Shown here: positions 51,953 to 58,695 of the stretch, piece by piece
Numbering within the stretch: position 1 is the stretch's first letter
Layout of the letters: every line of letters begins with the position of its first letter
Assembly (NCBI GenBank): GCA_003452935.1
Contig: DMMY01000006.1
Location: forward strand, 1 to 64,000
Origin: Elusimicrobiota bacterium
GTDB lineage: Bacteria; Elusimicrobiota; Elusimicrobia; UBA1565; UBA9628
Direction: 5' to 3'
Length of the DNA: 64,000 bases
Notes under the pieces: generated by a model
The model's database searches: none
Seen by the model: only the letters and a program-made list of their open reading frames with translations
What the model was told of the DNA's origin: nothing
Program-made: the position numbers and the translations under genes

Positions 51953-51958
51953 ATTATA
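51953..51958 (-). promoter_or_regulatory. -10 box of the helicase transcript
   Basis: TATAAT on the minus strand ends six bases before the mini-ORF ATG at 51946. No convincing -35 is seen. Confidence 0.6.
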
Positions 51959-52005
51959 ACACAGCGCTTCGGGCGAAGAGGACTGCTTGGTTTTCTTGGA
52001 TAAAA

Positions 52006-52034
52006 TTGCATTTCGCCGAGGGAAATGTTATATT
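52006..52034 (+). promoter_or_regulatory. Promoter of the methyltransferase-glycosyltransferase pair
   Basis: TTGCAT (52006-52011), a 17-base spacer and TATATT (52029-52034). The expected leader is about 50 bases, so this gene pair does not follow the leaderless pattern. Confidence 0.6.
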
Positions 52035-52089
52035 GCCACCATATAAAATCCTTCCTAGTTCGCGTCTCTCGGCGGCGAAAATCTCGATC

Positions 52090-52737
52090 ATGAACACGCC
52101 AACCAATGATTTCCTCGAGATGTTTCGCGCTTACGGCGGCATAGGCCGGGGCAGCCTGTTTTTTTGTTATAGGTGGCTGGTCTTTTCTCATCAAACCGTC
52201 TCCAGCGCGGTCCCTGAAAGCGGGCTGATCTATGATCTGGGCTGCGGCTACGGGATTTTCAGCGTGTATTTGGCGCTCAAATGCCGCCTCAGACGAATTA
52301 TGGCCGTGGATTTATCGCGAATCCGGACAAGCTCAGGCGCAAGGGCCGCGCGCGCCTTGAACCTCGACAACATCTCATTCGTAAGAGAAGATATTTTCAA
52401 AATCAATCTGCAGCCCGCCCAAGCCGTGATCCTCAACGATTTCCTGCACCACTTGCCCTCATGGTCCGATCAAAAGAAATTGCTGACGAACGCCTGCGCG
52501 GCCCTCGAGCCGGGGGGGAGACTGATCATCGTCGACGTGGCGCCCCGGCCCGCCTGGAAACATGGGCTCGGCTGGCTGGTGGATCATATTCTCTACTTCG
52601 GCGACGACATCTGTTACCCCGAGCAAGGAGAGTTGACGGCTTTTCTGGAAGACCATGGGATCAGAGGGATCAGCGTCCGCCCCATTCATGCCGGAAGGCC
52701 TTATGCCAACGTGCTGTACGTGGGCACCAAACAATGA
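52090..52737 (+). CDS. Class I SAM-dependent methyltransferase
   Basis: The protein has 215 residues. Motif I is Y-D-L-G-C-G-Y-G (48-55), an acidic residue follows in A-V-D-L-S, and post-I motifs include L-N-D-F-L-H-H-L-P and L-E-P-G-G-R-L-I-I-V-D-V. The substrate is unknown. It overlaps a polytopic glycosyltransferase by four bases (ATGA), so a lipid-linked or glycan substrate is plausible. ATG 52090 gives a sensible N-terminus; longer frames upstream run antisense through the helicase gene. Confidence 0.88.
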   Translation: MNTPTNDFLEMFRAYGGIGRGSLFFCYRWLVFSHQTVSSAVPESGLIYDLGCGYGIFSVYLALKCRLRRIMAVDLSRIRTSSGARAARALNLDNISFVREDIFKINLQPAQAVILNDFLHHLPSWSDQKKLLTNACAALEPGGRLIIVDVAPRPAWKHGLGWLVDHILYFGDDICYPEQGELTAFLEDHGIRGISVRPIHAGRPYANVLYVGTKQ

Positions 52738-53972
52738 ACGGTTGGGCCCGGAAATTCAAGGATTGGAAATGGCCGGTCCTGCTCGTCGTGTTTCTGGGTT
52801 TTCGGCTGGGATATATTTTCCTGACCCCCGAAGGCGGCAAACCGCCCATAGCCGACGCTGAAGTCTATTATGCGATGGGCGTGAATATCGCCCACGGCGA
52901 AGGCCTGCATTTCCAGGGCAGCTATTCGACCCGGCCTCCGGCGTATCCAATGTTCCTGGCCGGGGTCTTCAAGATCGCGGGAGACTCGTTTGTCGCGGCG
53001 CAATGCTTTCAAGTTTTCCTGGCGGTCCTTGCCGGTTTCTTGATCAGCCGCATAGCGCGCTTTTATTACGGCGAAAACGTCGCGGCGCTGGCCTGCCTCA
53101 TTTACGCGGTTTCGTACGATTCATACATCGTTCCGGCAACTCTGCTGAGCGAGAACCTGTTCGTATTTCTCCTGGCCGCGAGCATTTATCTTCTCATGAC
53201 GGAAAGATATCTCCTGGCCAGCTTCTCGCTTTCCATGCTGTATTTCACGCGCCAGGAGGCGTTGCTCTTCATCCTGTTCGTCGTCTTCGCCTACGCCCTG
53301 TTCGACTTCCGGAAGAATTTCCGGAAGATAGCCGCGATCTTGGCGGTGTTCTTTGTCTTCAACTGCGCTTGGATATATCGCAACTGGCGCATCCACCACG
53401 CCTTTCTCGCCGGCACCACTTTCTCGGAAGCGCATCTGTTCCTCAGCAACGCGTATATCTTCCACAGATTGGGGGATACGGCGGACATCGACAACAAGAT
53501 TATTCTTGATCCGCCCGCGGGGATGAACGAAATGCAAATGCGGCCCTTGAACAGACAAGCCTGCGTCGAGCTGTTCCGACGGCAACCGTGGCACAGGCTG
53601 ATGCTCGCGCCCTTCTTGAAATTGGGCTTCTTGCTCTACCCGTTTCTTCCCGAATATGATTTCACCTACATGTTGATACTGCCTTTTTGGCTGCTGGGGC
53701 TTTACATGGAACGGCATGCTTGGAGAAAAAACTACCTGCTCTACGGAGTATTCTCCATAATTCTGGGACTGATCCTGGTCTTTCATGCGATCCCTCGCTA
53801 CCGCAGCTCCATACAGCCTTTCATGGCGATATTCGCCGCGGCATGCCTCTCGAATCTTTGGGCCAGAAGCCATAGGCACCGCTGGGCGATCCTGGCATGG
53901 CTTTTGATAAACCTCGCGGTCTACGCGCAAGCCGGGCCCCTCAGATTAATCGTCAAAAGCTTATTGCCTTGA
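52734..53972 (+). CDS. Polytopic GT-C glycosyltransferase (GT39/ArnT-like)
   Basis: The protein has 412 residues with about ten membrane helices. The first loop has A-D-A-E-V-Y-Y-A-M-G, the acidic residues expected for a GT-C enzyme, followed by R-P-P-A-Y-P-M-F-L, typical of the dolichyl/undecaprenyl-phosphate sugar transferase group. Later helices are rich in Phe and Leu. It would move a sugar from a polyprenyl carrier on the outer face of the inner membrane. ATG 52734 overlaps the methyltransferase stop. The next gene is a GT2 enzyme of the kind that can make such carrier-linked sugars. Confidence 0.85.
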   Translation: MNGWARKFKDWKWPVLLVVFLGFRLGYIFLTPEGGKPPIADAEVYYAMGVNIAHGEGLHFQGSYSTRPPAYPMFLAGVFKIAGDSFVAAQCFQVFLAVLAGFLISRIARFYYGENVAALACLIYAVSYDSYIVPATLLSENLFVFLLAASIYLLMTERYLLASFSLSMLYFTRQEALLFILFVVFAYALFDFRKNFRKIAAILAVFFVFNCAWIYRNWRIHHAFLAGTTFSEAHLFLSNAYIFHRLGDTADIDNKIILDPPAGMNEMQMRPLNRQACVELFRRQPWHRLMLAPFLKLGFLLYPFLPEYDFTYMLILPFWLLGLYMERHAWRKNYLLYGVFSIILGLILVFHAIPRYRSSIQPFMAIFAAACLSNLWARSHRHRWAILAWLLINLAVYAQAGPLRLIVKSLLP

Positions 53973-53984
53973 TCTGACGGCGGC

Positions 53985-54013
53985 TTGACGATCCTGGGCA
54001 GACCTGCTAATCT
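53985..54013 (+). promoter_or_regulatory. Promoter of the GT2 gene, leaderless
   Basis: TTGACG (53985-53990), a 17-base spacer and TAATCT (54008-54013), preceded by TGC as an extended -10. Seven bases separate it from ATG 54021. It shares the 15-mer CAGACCTGCTAATCT with the promoter at 58260. Confidence 0.75.
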
Positions 54014-54020
54014 CTTTGAA

Positions 54021-54752
54021 ATGCAATCCGACGCCGCCTCTATCCGCCGCGTCTCGATAGTGATTCCCTGCCACAATGAGGCGCGCCACATCGCGGAGGT
54101 GATTTCCCGCGTGCGCGCGGTCGATATGGCCCCGCTCGAGGCCGAGATCATCGCGGTCGACGACGGATCGACCGACGGGACCGGAGACATCCTGCGCGGA
54201 TTGCCGGGCATCAGGGTGCTCTCTCACGCGCATAACCGAGGCAAGGGGGCGGCGCTCAAGACGGGCTTCGCCGCGGCCCGGGGCGAGGCCGTGCTCATCC
54301 AGGACGCGGATCTGGAGTACGACCCGGGCGACTATCGCGCGGTGCTCGCGCCCATCATCTCGGGGCAAGCCGACGCGGTCATGGGCTCGAGATTCTCGCA
54401 GGAGCGGCCGCGGTTTTTCTTCGGCGCGCGACGCTCCCCGTTCTTCACCCACTATATCGGCAACATCGCCATCGTCGCGTTGACCAATATTCTCTATGGC
54501 CACCGGGCCACAGACTACGAGGGCGCCTACAAGGCTTTCCGCGCGCAAGTCATCTACGACGTCGCTGTCCAGGCGGACGGCTTCGAGTTCGACAACGAAC
54601 TCATCTGCAAGCTACTGCGCCGCGGCTACCGGGTGACGGAAATCCCCATCAGCTACCGTCCGCGCAGCTACGAGGAAGGCAAGAAAATCCGCTGGTACCA
54701 CGGGGCCCGGATGCTGTGGACCATACTCAAATGGCGCTTCCTGCCGTTCTGA
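54021..54752 (+). CDS. GT2 family glycosyltransferase (polyprenyl-phosphate sugar synthase-like)
   Basis: The protein has 243 residues. The GT-A fold has I-V-I-P-C-H-N-E near the start, A-V-D-D-G-S-T-D-G-T, G-K-G-A-A-L-K-T-G, and the metal-binding Q-D-A-D-L-E-Y-D. G-S-R-F and Y-E-G-A-Y-K-A-F-R follow, with E-G-K-K-I at the end. This resembles dolichyl-phosphate mannose synthase-type enzymes without the C-terminal membrane helices. ATG 54021 is fixed by the promoter. The gene converges with the fused GT2-methyltransferase, with three bases between stops. Confidence 0.9.
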   Translation: MQSDAASIRRVSIVIPCHNEARHIAEVISRVRAVDMAPLEAEIIAVDDGSTDGTGDILRGLPGIRVLSHAHNRGKGAALKTGFAAARGEAVLIQDADLEYDPGDYRAVLAPIISGQADAVMGSRFSQERPRFFFGARRSPFFTHYIGNIAIVALTNILYGHRATDYEGAYKAFRAQVIYDVAVQADGFEFDNELICKLLRRGYRVTEIPISYRPRSYEEGKKIRWYHGARMLWTILKWRFLPF

Positions 54753-54755
54753 TAT

Positions 54756-56177
54756 TCAGTCCGGTTTTTTCAGGCCCTGCGCGTAAATAACGAGCCCGAA
54801 AGACAGCTCGAAACGGGCCAACGCGCGCACCAGAAAACAGAGGCGGTCGAAAATCGCCAGTTGCAAGTCCGGGATCAGCCGGCGCTTGAGGACGCGGCCA
54901 TTGAGCCACCAGCCCGGCACGGCCAAGGGATTATAGAAGCGCAAAGCCTCGACCTCAAAACCCGCCTCCGCCAGCTTTCGCCTCGCGTCCGCCGCGTCGT
55001 AGCGCCTCAGATGCGACAGCTCTTGATCCAAGGTTCCAAACAACCTCTGGTGCGCCGGCAGCATCAACAGGACCCGGCCTCCGGGCTTGAGCAGCCGGCG
55101 CATGGCGCGCAAGGCGGCCACGTCGTCCTGGACATGCTCCAACACCTGGAAGCACACAACGGTGTCGAAACTCCCCCAAAGGCGGTCAATTTCAGGGGAG
55201 GAACCGGGATTGACCAAGTCCAAGCGCATGGCCTGCACATAACCCCAGCCCTGGTAGGCGCGCTGAAGCATGCTCACGTAGCCGGAGTCCATGTCGGTCA
55301 GGACCAGCCGGTCGCGGTCCAGGAGCATGCGCGAGATGTTGCCTATGCCCGCGCCCACCTCAATGACCTCGCGTCCCAGGTGCGGCTCGATCTGCTCGAA
55401 AAGCAGGCGGTTATAGCGTCCGGCCCGAGCCATGATATGCAGGGTATGTTCTCCGCTGGAACGGCAGGCCTGACTCGATGACAACCAGGCCCGGATCATG
55501 GCCAAGGTGCCGGTCACTGCGTCTTGAAACCGGATCTTCTTGCCCTCTTCATAGGTGCGCCCCTCGTAGCCTATGGGCACCTCGTAAATGCGGCAACCCA
55601 GGCGCGCTATCTTGATGGTCACCTCGGGCTCGAAGCCGAACCCGGAGGAGCGCAAGTCCAGACGGCGCAGCAGGGCGGCCGGAAAAACCTTATAGCCGGT
55701 CCAGACATCGGTCAGATTCAAACCGGAAAACAGGTTGCACCAGGTGGTGAGCAGGCGATTGGCGACGGAATGCCAGAAGAAAAGCACGCGGCGGGGAGCG
55801 CCGCCGAAAAAGCGGCTGCCGTAGACCACGTCGGCTCGTCCGTCAAGAAGGGGAGCGATGAGGTCCGCGTATTCCTTGGGATTGTACTCCAGGTCCGCAT
55901 CCTGAATGACGACCACGTCTCCGGTCACGCGCCGCAGGCCGGCGAGCAGGGCCGCCCCCTTGCCGCCGTTGCCGTCCCTGTATACCGCGCGCAAGGGGAC
56001 CCGATGGGAGCCATAGCGGACCTCGAGCTCGCGCAATTGCGCCGCGCTGCCGTCCGTGGAACCGTCGTCCACGGCCACGACCTCATGCAGAAGTTCGCTC
56101 TGCTCGTAAACCCTGCGCATGAGCTCGCGCAGGGTCCAGCGTTCGTTGTAGACCGGAATCAGGACGGTGACTTTCAT
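54756..56177 (-). CDS. Fused GT2 glycosyltransferase and SAM methyltransferase
   Basis: The protein has 473 residues. The N-terminal ~235 residues are a GT2 enzyme with V-D-D-G-S-T-D-G, G-G-K-G-A-A-L and Q-D-A-D-L-E-Y-N; T-Y-E-E-G-K-K-I-R-F marks its end. After a short Ser-rich linker, a class I methyltransferase (~250-470) has motif I E-V-G-A-G-I-G-N and L-E-H-V-Q-D-D, then L-K-P-G-G-R-V-L-L. The GT half is clearly similar to the neighbouring 54021 gene. The start has GGAGGAG upstream and TATAAT 21 bases away, so this gene uses an ordinary short leader. The fusion suggests sugar transfer and methylation in one pathway. Confidence 0.9.
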   Translation of the reverse strand: MKVTVLIPVYNERWTLRELMRRVYEQSELLHEVVAVDDGSTDGSAAQLRELEVRYGSHRVPLRAVYRDGNGGKGAALLAGLRRVTGDVVVIQDADLEYNPKEYADLIAPLLDGRADVVYGSRFFGGAPRRVLFFWHSVANRLLTTWCNLFSGLNLTDVWTGYKVFPAALLRRLDLRSSGFGFEPEVTIKIARLGCRIYEVPIGYEGRTYEEGKKIRFQDAVTGTLAMIRAWLSSSQACRSSGEHTLHIMARAGRYNRLLFEQIEPHLGREVIEVGAGIGNISRMLLDRDRLVLTDMDSGYVSMLQRAYQGWGYVQAMRLDLVNPGSSPEIDRLWGSFDTVVCFQVLEHVQDDVAALRAMRRLLKPGGRVLLMLPAHQRLFGTLDQELSHLRRYDAADARRKLAEAGFEVEALRFYNPLAVPGWWLNGRVLKRRLIPDLQLAIFDRLCFLVRALARFELSFGLVIYAQGLKKPD

Positions 56178-56198
56178 CGCGCTCCTCCAGGCGCCTTC

Positions 56199-56204
56199 AT
56201 TATA
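56199..56204 (-). promoter_or_regulatory. -10 box of the GT2-methyltransferase gene
   Basis: TATAAT on the minus strand, 21 bases before ATG 56177, with a GAGGAG ribosome site in the short leader. The -35 is weak. Confidence 0.55.
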
Positions 56205-56267
56205 GCGAATCCGCGCCGCCTTGAAAAATATGTGTTCTTCTGTTATAATTTATAATAATTCTTATAA

Positions 56268-56342
56268 GACAACCATAGGTATTTTAATTAGAATTATTAC
56301 AAACTAATAATTTGATTTATTCCATAATTGACAACCTTAGGT
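56268..56342 (+). promoter_or_regulatory. Two operator-like repeats upstream of the AbiE genes
   Basis: GACAACCATAGGT (56268-56280) and GACAACCTTAGGT (56330-56342) are near-identical, 62 bases apart, each with a small dyad (ACC...GGT). The second overlaps a TTGACA -35 box (56328-56333). With a 17-base spacer the -10 would be AAGAAT (56351-56356). AbiEi antitoxins repress their own operons through repeats, so these are likely AbiEi sites. Confidence 0.6.
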
Positions 56343-56367
56343 TATCTTGAAAGAATTAAAATAAACC

Positions 56368-57165
56368 ATGCAAAAAGAAACTTCACGAAACAAGCTGAAT
56401 AATTTGCTTATGCACTGGCCTAAGGGCACGGTGGCAGTCCAGCATTGGCTGCGCGAACAAGGCATACCCAGACAGCTCGCGGAGAAATACCGACGCTCGA
56501 ACTGGATAGAGCGAATAGGGCAGGGAGCCTATACCCGTACAGGAGACAAGGTGGAAGTCTTTGGCGCCGTGTACGCTCTTCAATTCCTGCTCAAACTGCC
56601 CGTTCATGTCGGTGCCAAAACGGCGTTGGAGCTTCAGGGGTACGCTCATTTTATCCCCATGAGGAATCTGCCGGTCGTGCATCTCTATGGGCAGCCGGGC
56701 AGGCCTCTTCCGGCTTGGTTCAAACGCCACTCATGGGAATCACGGGTGCGCTTTCATTTGGTTCGACTTTTCCCGGACAAGCCCGAACTGGGTTTAACAA
56801 AAAAACCTCGTGAATCAATATGGGCGCGCATGTCCGCCCCGGAGCGCGCCGCCCTTGAGCTTGTCGATCTCGTTCCCAAAGAGCAGTCATTCTCGGAAGC
56901 GCGTCTCTTGATGGGAGGTCTCACAACCCTTCGGCCCGAGTTAGTGCAGGAATTGCTCGAAGCCTGCCGCTCGATCAAAACCAAACGGCTGTTCCTCTTC
57001 CTTGCCGAGGAGGCCAACCATGCCTGGTTCAAGGAACTCAACACCTCGAAGCTCGACTTGGGCAAAGGCAACCGCTCAATAATCAAGGGCGGACAGCTCG
57101 ATCAAAAGTATCAGATAACCGTCGAACCTAACCCGGACGCGCTCTCCGTGCGCGAAGGCCCATGA
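56368..57165 (+). CDS. AbiEi-family antitoxin (type IV toxin-antitoxin)
   Basis: The protein has 265 residues. The N-terminal ~85 residues form a winged-helix region (Q-H-W-L-R-E-Q-G-I-P, then W-I-E-R-I-G-Q-G-A-Y), matching the AbiEi_3-type regulator start. The rest is the AbiEi C-terminal domain with V-G-A-K-T-A-L-E-L-Q-G and S-x-P-E-R-A-A-L-E-L. In this system the antitoxin represses its operon and opposes the toxin without binding it. The stop overlaps the toxin ATG (ATGA). The ~150 bases upstream are far more AT-rich than the surroundings, which suggests transfer. Confidence 0.87.
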   Translation: MQKETSRNKLNNLLMHWPKGTVAVQHWLREQGIPRQLAEKYRRSNWIERIGQGAYTRTGDKVEVFGAVYALQFLLKLPVHVGAKTALELQGYAHFIPMRNLPVVHLYGQPGRPLPAWFKRHSWESRVRFHLVRLFPDKPELGLTKKPRESIWARMSAPERAALELVDLVPKEQSFSEARLLMGGLTTLRPELVQELLEACRSIKTKRLFLFLAEEANHAWFKELNTSKLDLGKGNRSIIKGGQLDQKYQITVEPNPDALSVREGP

Positions 57166-58073
57166 GAAAGGAATACCTTGATCAAGCGCAGCTGATGCTG
57201 CGCGTGCTTCCGCATGTGACCGCCGAAGAATGCTTCGCGCTCAAGGGTGGGTCGGCGATAAACTTCTTCATCTGGGATATGCCGCGGCTTTCCGTGGACA
57301 TAGACCTCACATATCTCCCCATCGAGCCGCGCGAGCAATCCCTTCGCGGCATCAGCGAGGCCCTTCTGCGAATAGAGAGAGCTATTACGAAAGCCATCCC
57401 TGATGCCAACGTACACGAGGCCAAGGCCGGCGACTTCGTCTTCAAACTGGTTGTCCGCGCTCTTGCAGCTGAAGTGAAAATCGAGCCCAACACGGTGATG
57501 CGGGGCACCATCTACGGAACGAAAATGCGCGACCTATCCAAAAAGGCGCGCGATACCCTTGAAGTCGCGCTGAAGGCGCGGACCCTCTCGGAACCGGAAC
57601 TTTTCGGAGGCAAGATATGCGCGGCTCTCGATCGCCAGCATCCGCGCGACCTCTTCGACATAAAATTGCTGCTGGCCGGGCCAGGAGTCACCGACGACAT
57701 CAGGAAGAGCTTCCTGGTTCATTTGATCAGCCATGACCGCCCAATGCACGAAGTGATCGATCCCACCCGCAAGGATGTAAGAAATATTTTTGAATCCGAG
57801 TTCGCCGACATGACCGACGAGCCCGTGGAATGCGCGGCTCTCATCGAAGCCAGAGAGCGATTGATCGCGCGACTCAAGACGGGACTCACGGATGCAGAAA
57901 AACGTTTCTTAGTTTCCGTCAAGGAAGGCAGACCCGACTGGCCACTTCTAGGATTAGACGGCGTTGACCGATTGCCGGCCGTACAGTGGAAACTAAAAAA
58001 TATCGGAAAGATAGCCCAAGCCAAACACCAAGAACAGCTCGGCAAGCTGCGCAAAAAGCTCGGGCTCGAGTGA
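57162..58073 (+). CDS. AbiEii/AbiGii-family nucleotidyltransferase toxin
   Basis: The protein has 303 residues. The nucleotidyltransferase motif is K-G-G-S-A-I-N near residue 28, followed by V-D-I-D-L-T-Y near 47. A later K-I-C-A-A-L-D-R-Q-H-P-R-D-L-F-D-I-K-L-L is conserved in the family. Homologues transfer nucleotides to tRNA or another target and stop growth, including during phage infection. The catalytic residues appear intact, so the pair looks functional. It is coupled to the antitoxin by a four-base overlap. Confidence 0.9.
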   Translation: MRKEYLDQAQLMLRVLPHVTAEECFALKGGSAINFFIWDMPRLSVDIDLTYLPIEPREQSLRGISEALLRIERAITKAIPDANVHEAKAGDFVFKLVVRALAAEVKIEPNTVMRGTIYGTKMRDLSKKARDTLEVALKARTLSEPELFGGKICAALDRQHPRDLFDIKLLLAGPGVTDDIRKSFLVHLISHDRPMHEVIDPTRKDVRNIFESEFADMTDEPVECAALIEARERLIARLKTGLTDAEKRFLVSVKEGRPDWPLLGLDGVDRLPAVQWKLKNIGKIAQAKHQEQLGKLRKKLGLE

Positions 58074-58259
58074 TTGAGTCCAGACTGGCTCCGGCCCAGG
58101 CCTCAGCGTTGTCCCATCAAATACCGATAAGCCCCAAGCAGGCTAGCAAACTGGATCAGACCATGTATGTTGGGATAACAGACCCCACACGATTTTCAGT
58201 CATGCTGAAGGAGCGTACGCTGGGGGGGCGCATGCCACCAATGGCGAATCCGGGCCGCC

Positions 58260-58288
58260 TTGACGCCCCACGCCAGACCTGCTAATCT
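58260..58288 (+). promoter_or_regulatory. Promoter upstream of the small unknown gene
   Basis: TTGACG (58260-58265), a 17-base spacer and TAATCT (58283-58288) with an extended TGC. It shares CAGACCTGCTAATCT with 53999-54013. The -10 ends ten bases before ATG 58299. The rest of the gap from 58074 shows nothing else. Confidence 0.7.
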
Positions 58289-58298
58289 GTCTGTGCCC

Positions 58299-58631
58299 AT
58301 GGAAGCCTCTTTTGAGACGGCGACCGAACGATTGTGGCATTGCGCGCTGTTCCTGCCCGAAAGCGCTCGTTTGCTGGGGACGCGCTATCGGGTTTTATTC
58401 CTGGCCTACGCTCCCCGGACCCAGCCGCAAGGCGAGGTCCCGGCGGTCGCCGATGCCCTGGCTTTCCTGGACTTCTCCTTGCGGCAGAGCCGAATCGCCC
58501 TCTTGCCGCCGGAGCTCGCCGCCCTGCGCCGCGACAGCCGCCGATTGCGGCGGCGCTTCCGACTTTCCCGCCAAGGCAGCGCCATCAGCGCCGTTGAGCG
58601 CTGGAAGGTGCTGCAGTGGCTGGGTCTGTGA
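58299..58631 (+). CDS. Small basic protein of unknown function
   Basis: The protein has 110 residues. It has mixed Leu/Ala/Arg-rich helices and a C-terminal third rich in Arg (L-R-R-R-F-R-L-S-R). No signal peptide, membrane helix or known motif is seen. A strong promoter lies just upstream of ATG 58299. The W-K-V-L-Q-W-L-G-L end and codon use look like a real gene, but the family is not recognised. It is followed 64 bases later by the TPR gene, which has its own promoter. Confidence 0.6.
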   Translation: MEASFETATERLWHCALFLPESARLLGTRYRVLFLAYAPRTQPQGEVPAVADALAFLDFSLRQSRIALLPPELAALRRDSRRLRRRFRLSRQGSAISAVERWKVLQWLGL

Positions 58632-58657
58632 CGGCCCGCCGGCAAGTCCAATAAGAC

Positions 58658-58686
58658 TTGAAAACGTAACACAAATCCATTATCTT
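58658..58686 (+). promoter_or_regulatory. Promoter of the TPR gene, near-leaderless
   Basis: TTGAAA (58658-58663), a 17-base spacer and TATCTT (58681-58686). Nine bases separate the -10 from ATG 58696, leaving a leader of about three bases. Confidence 0.65.
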
Positions 58687-58695
58687 GCCCTTGGG

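Noticed and set aside
56174..56200. An 8-codon frame overlapping the GT2-methyltransferase ATG
   Set aside because: Its ATG lies within the TATAAT box, so it would not be transcribed from that promoter; the gene has a good ribosome site of its own.
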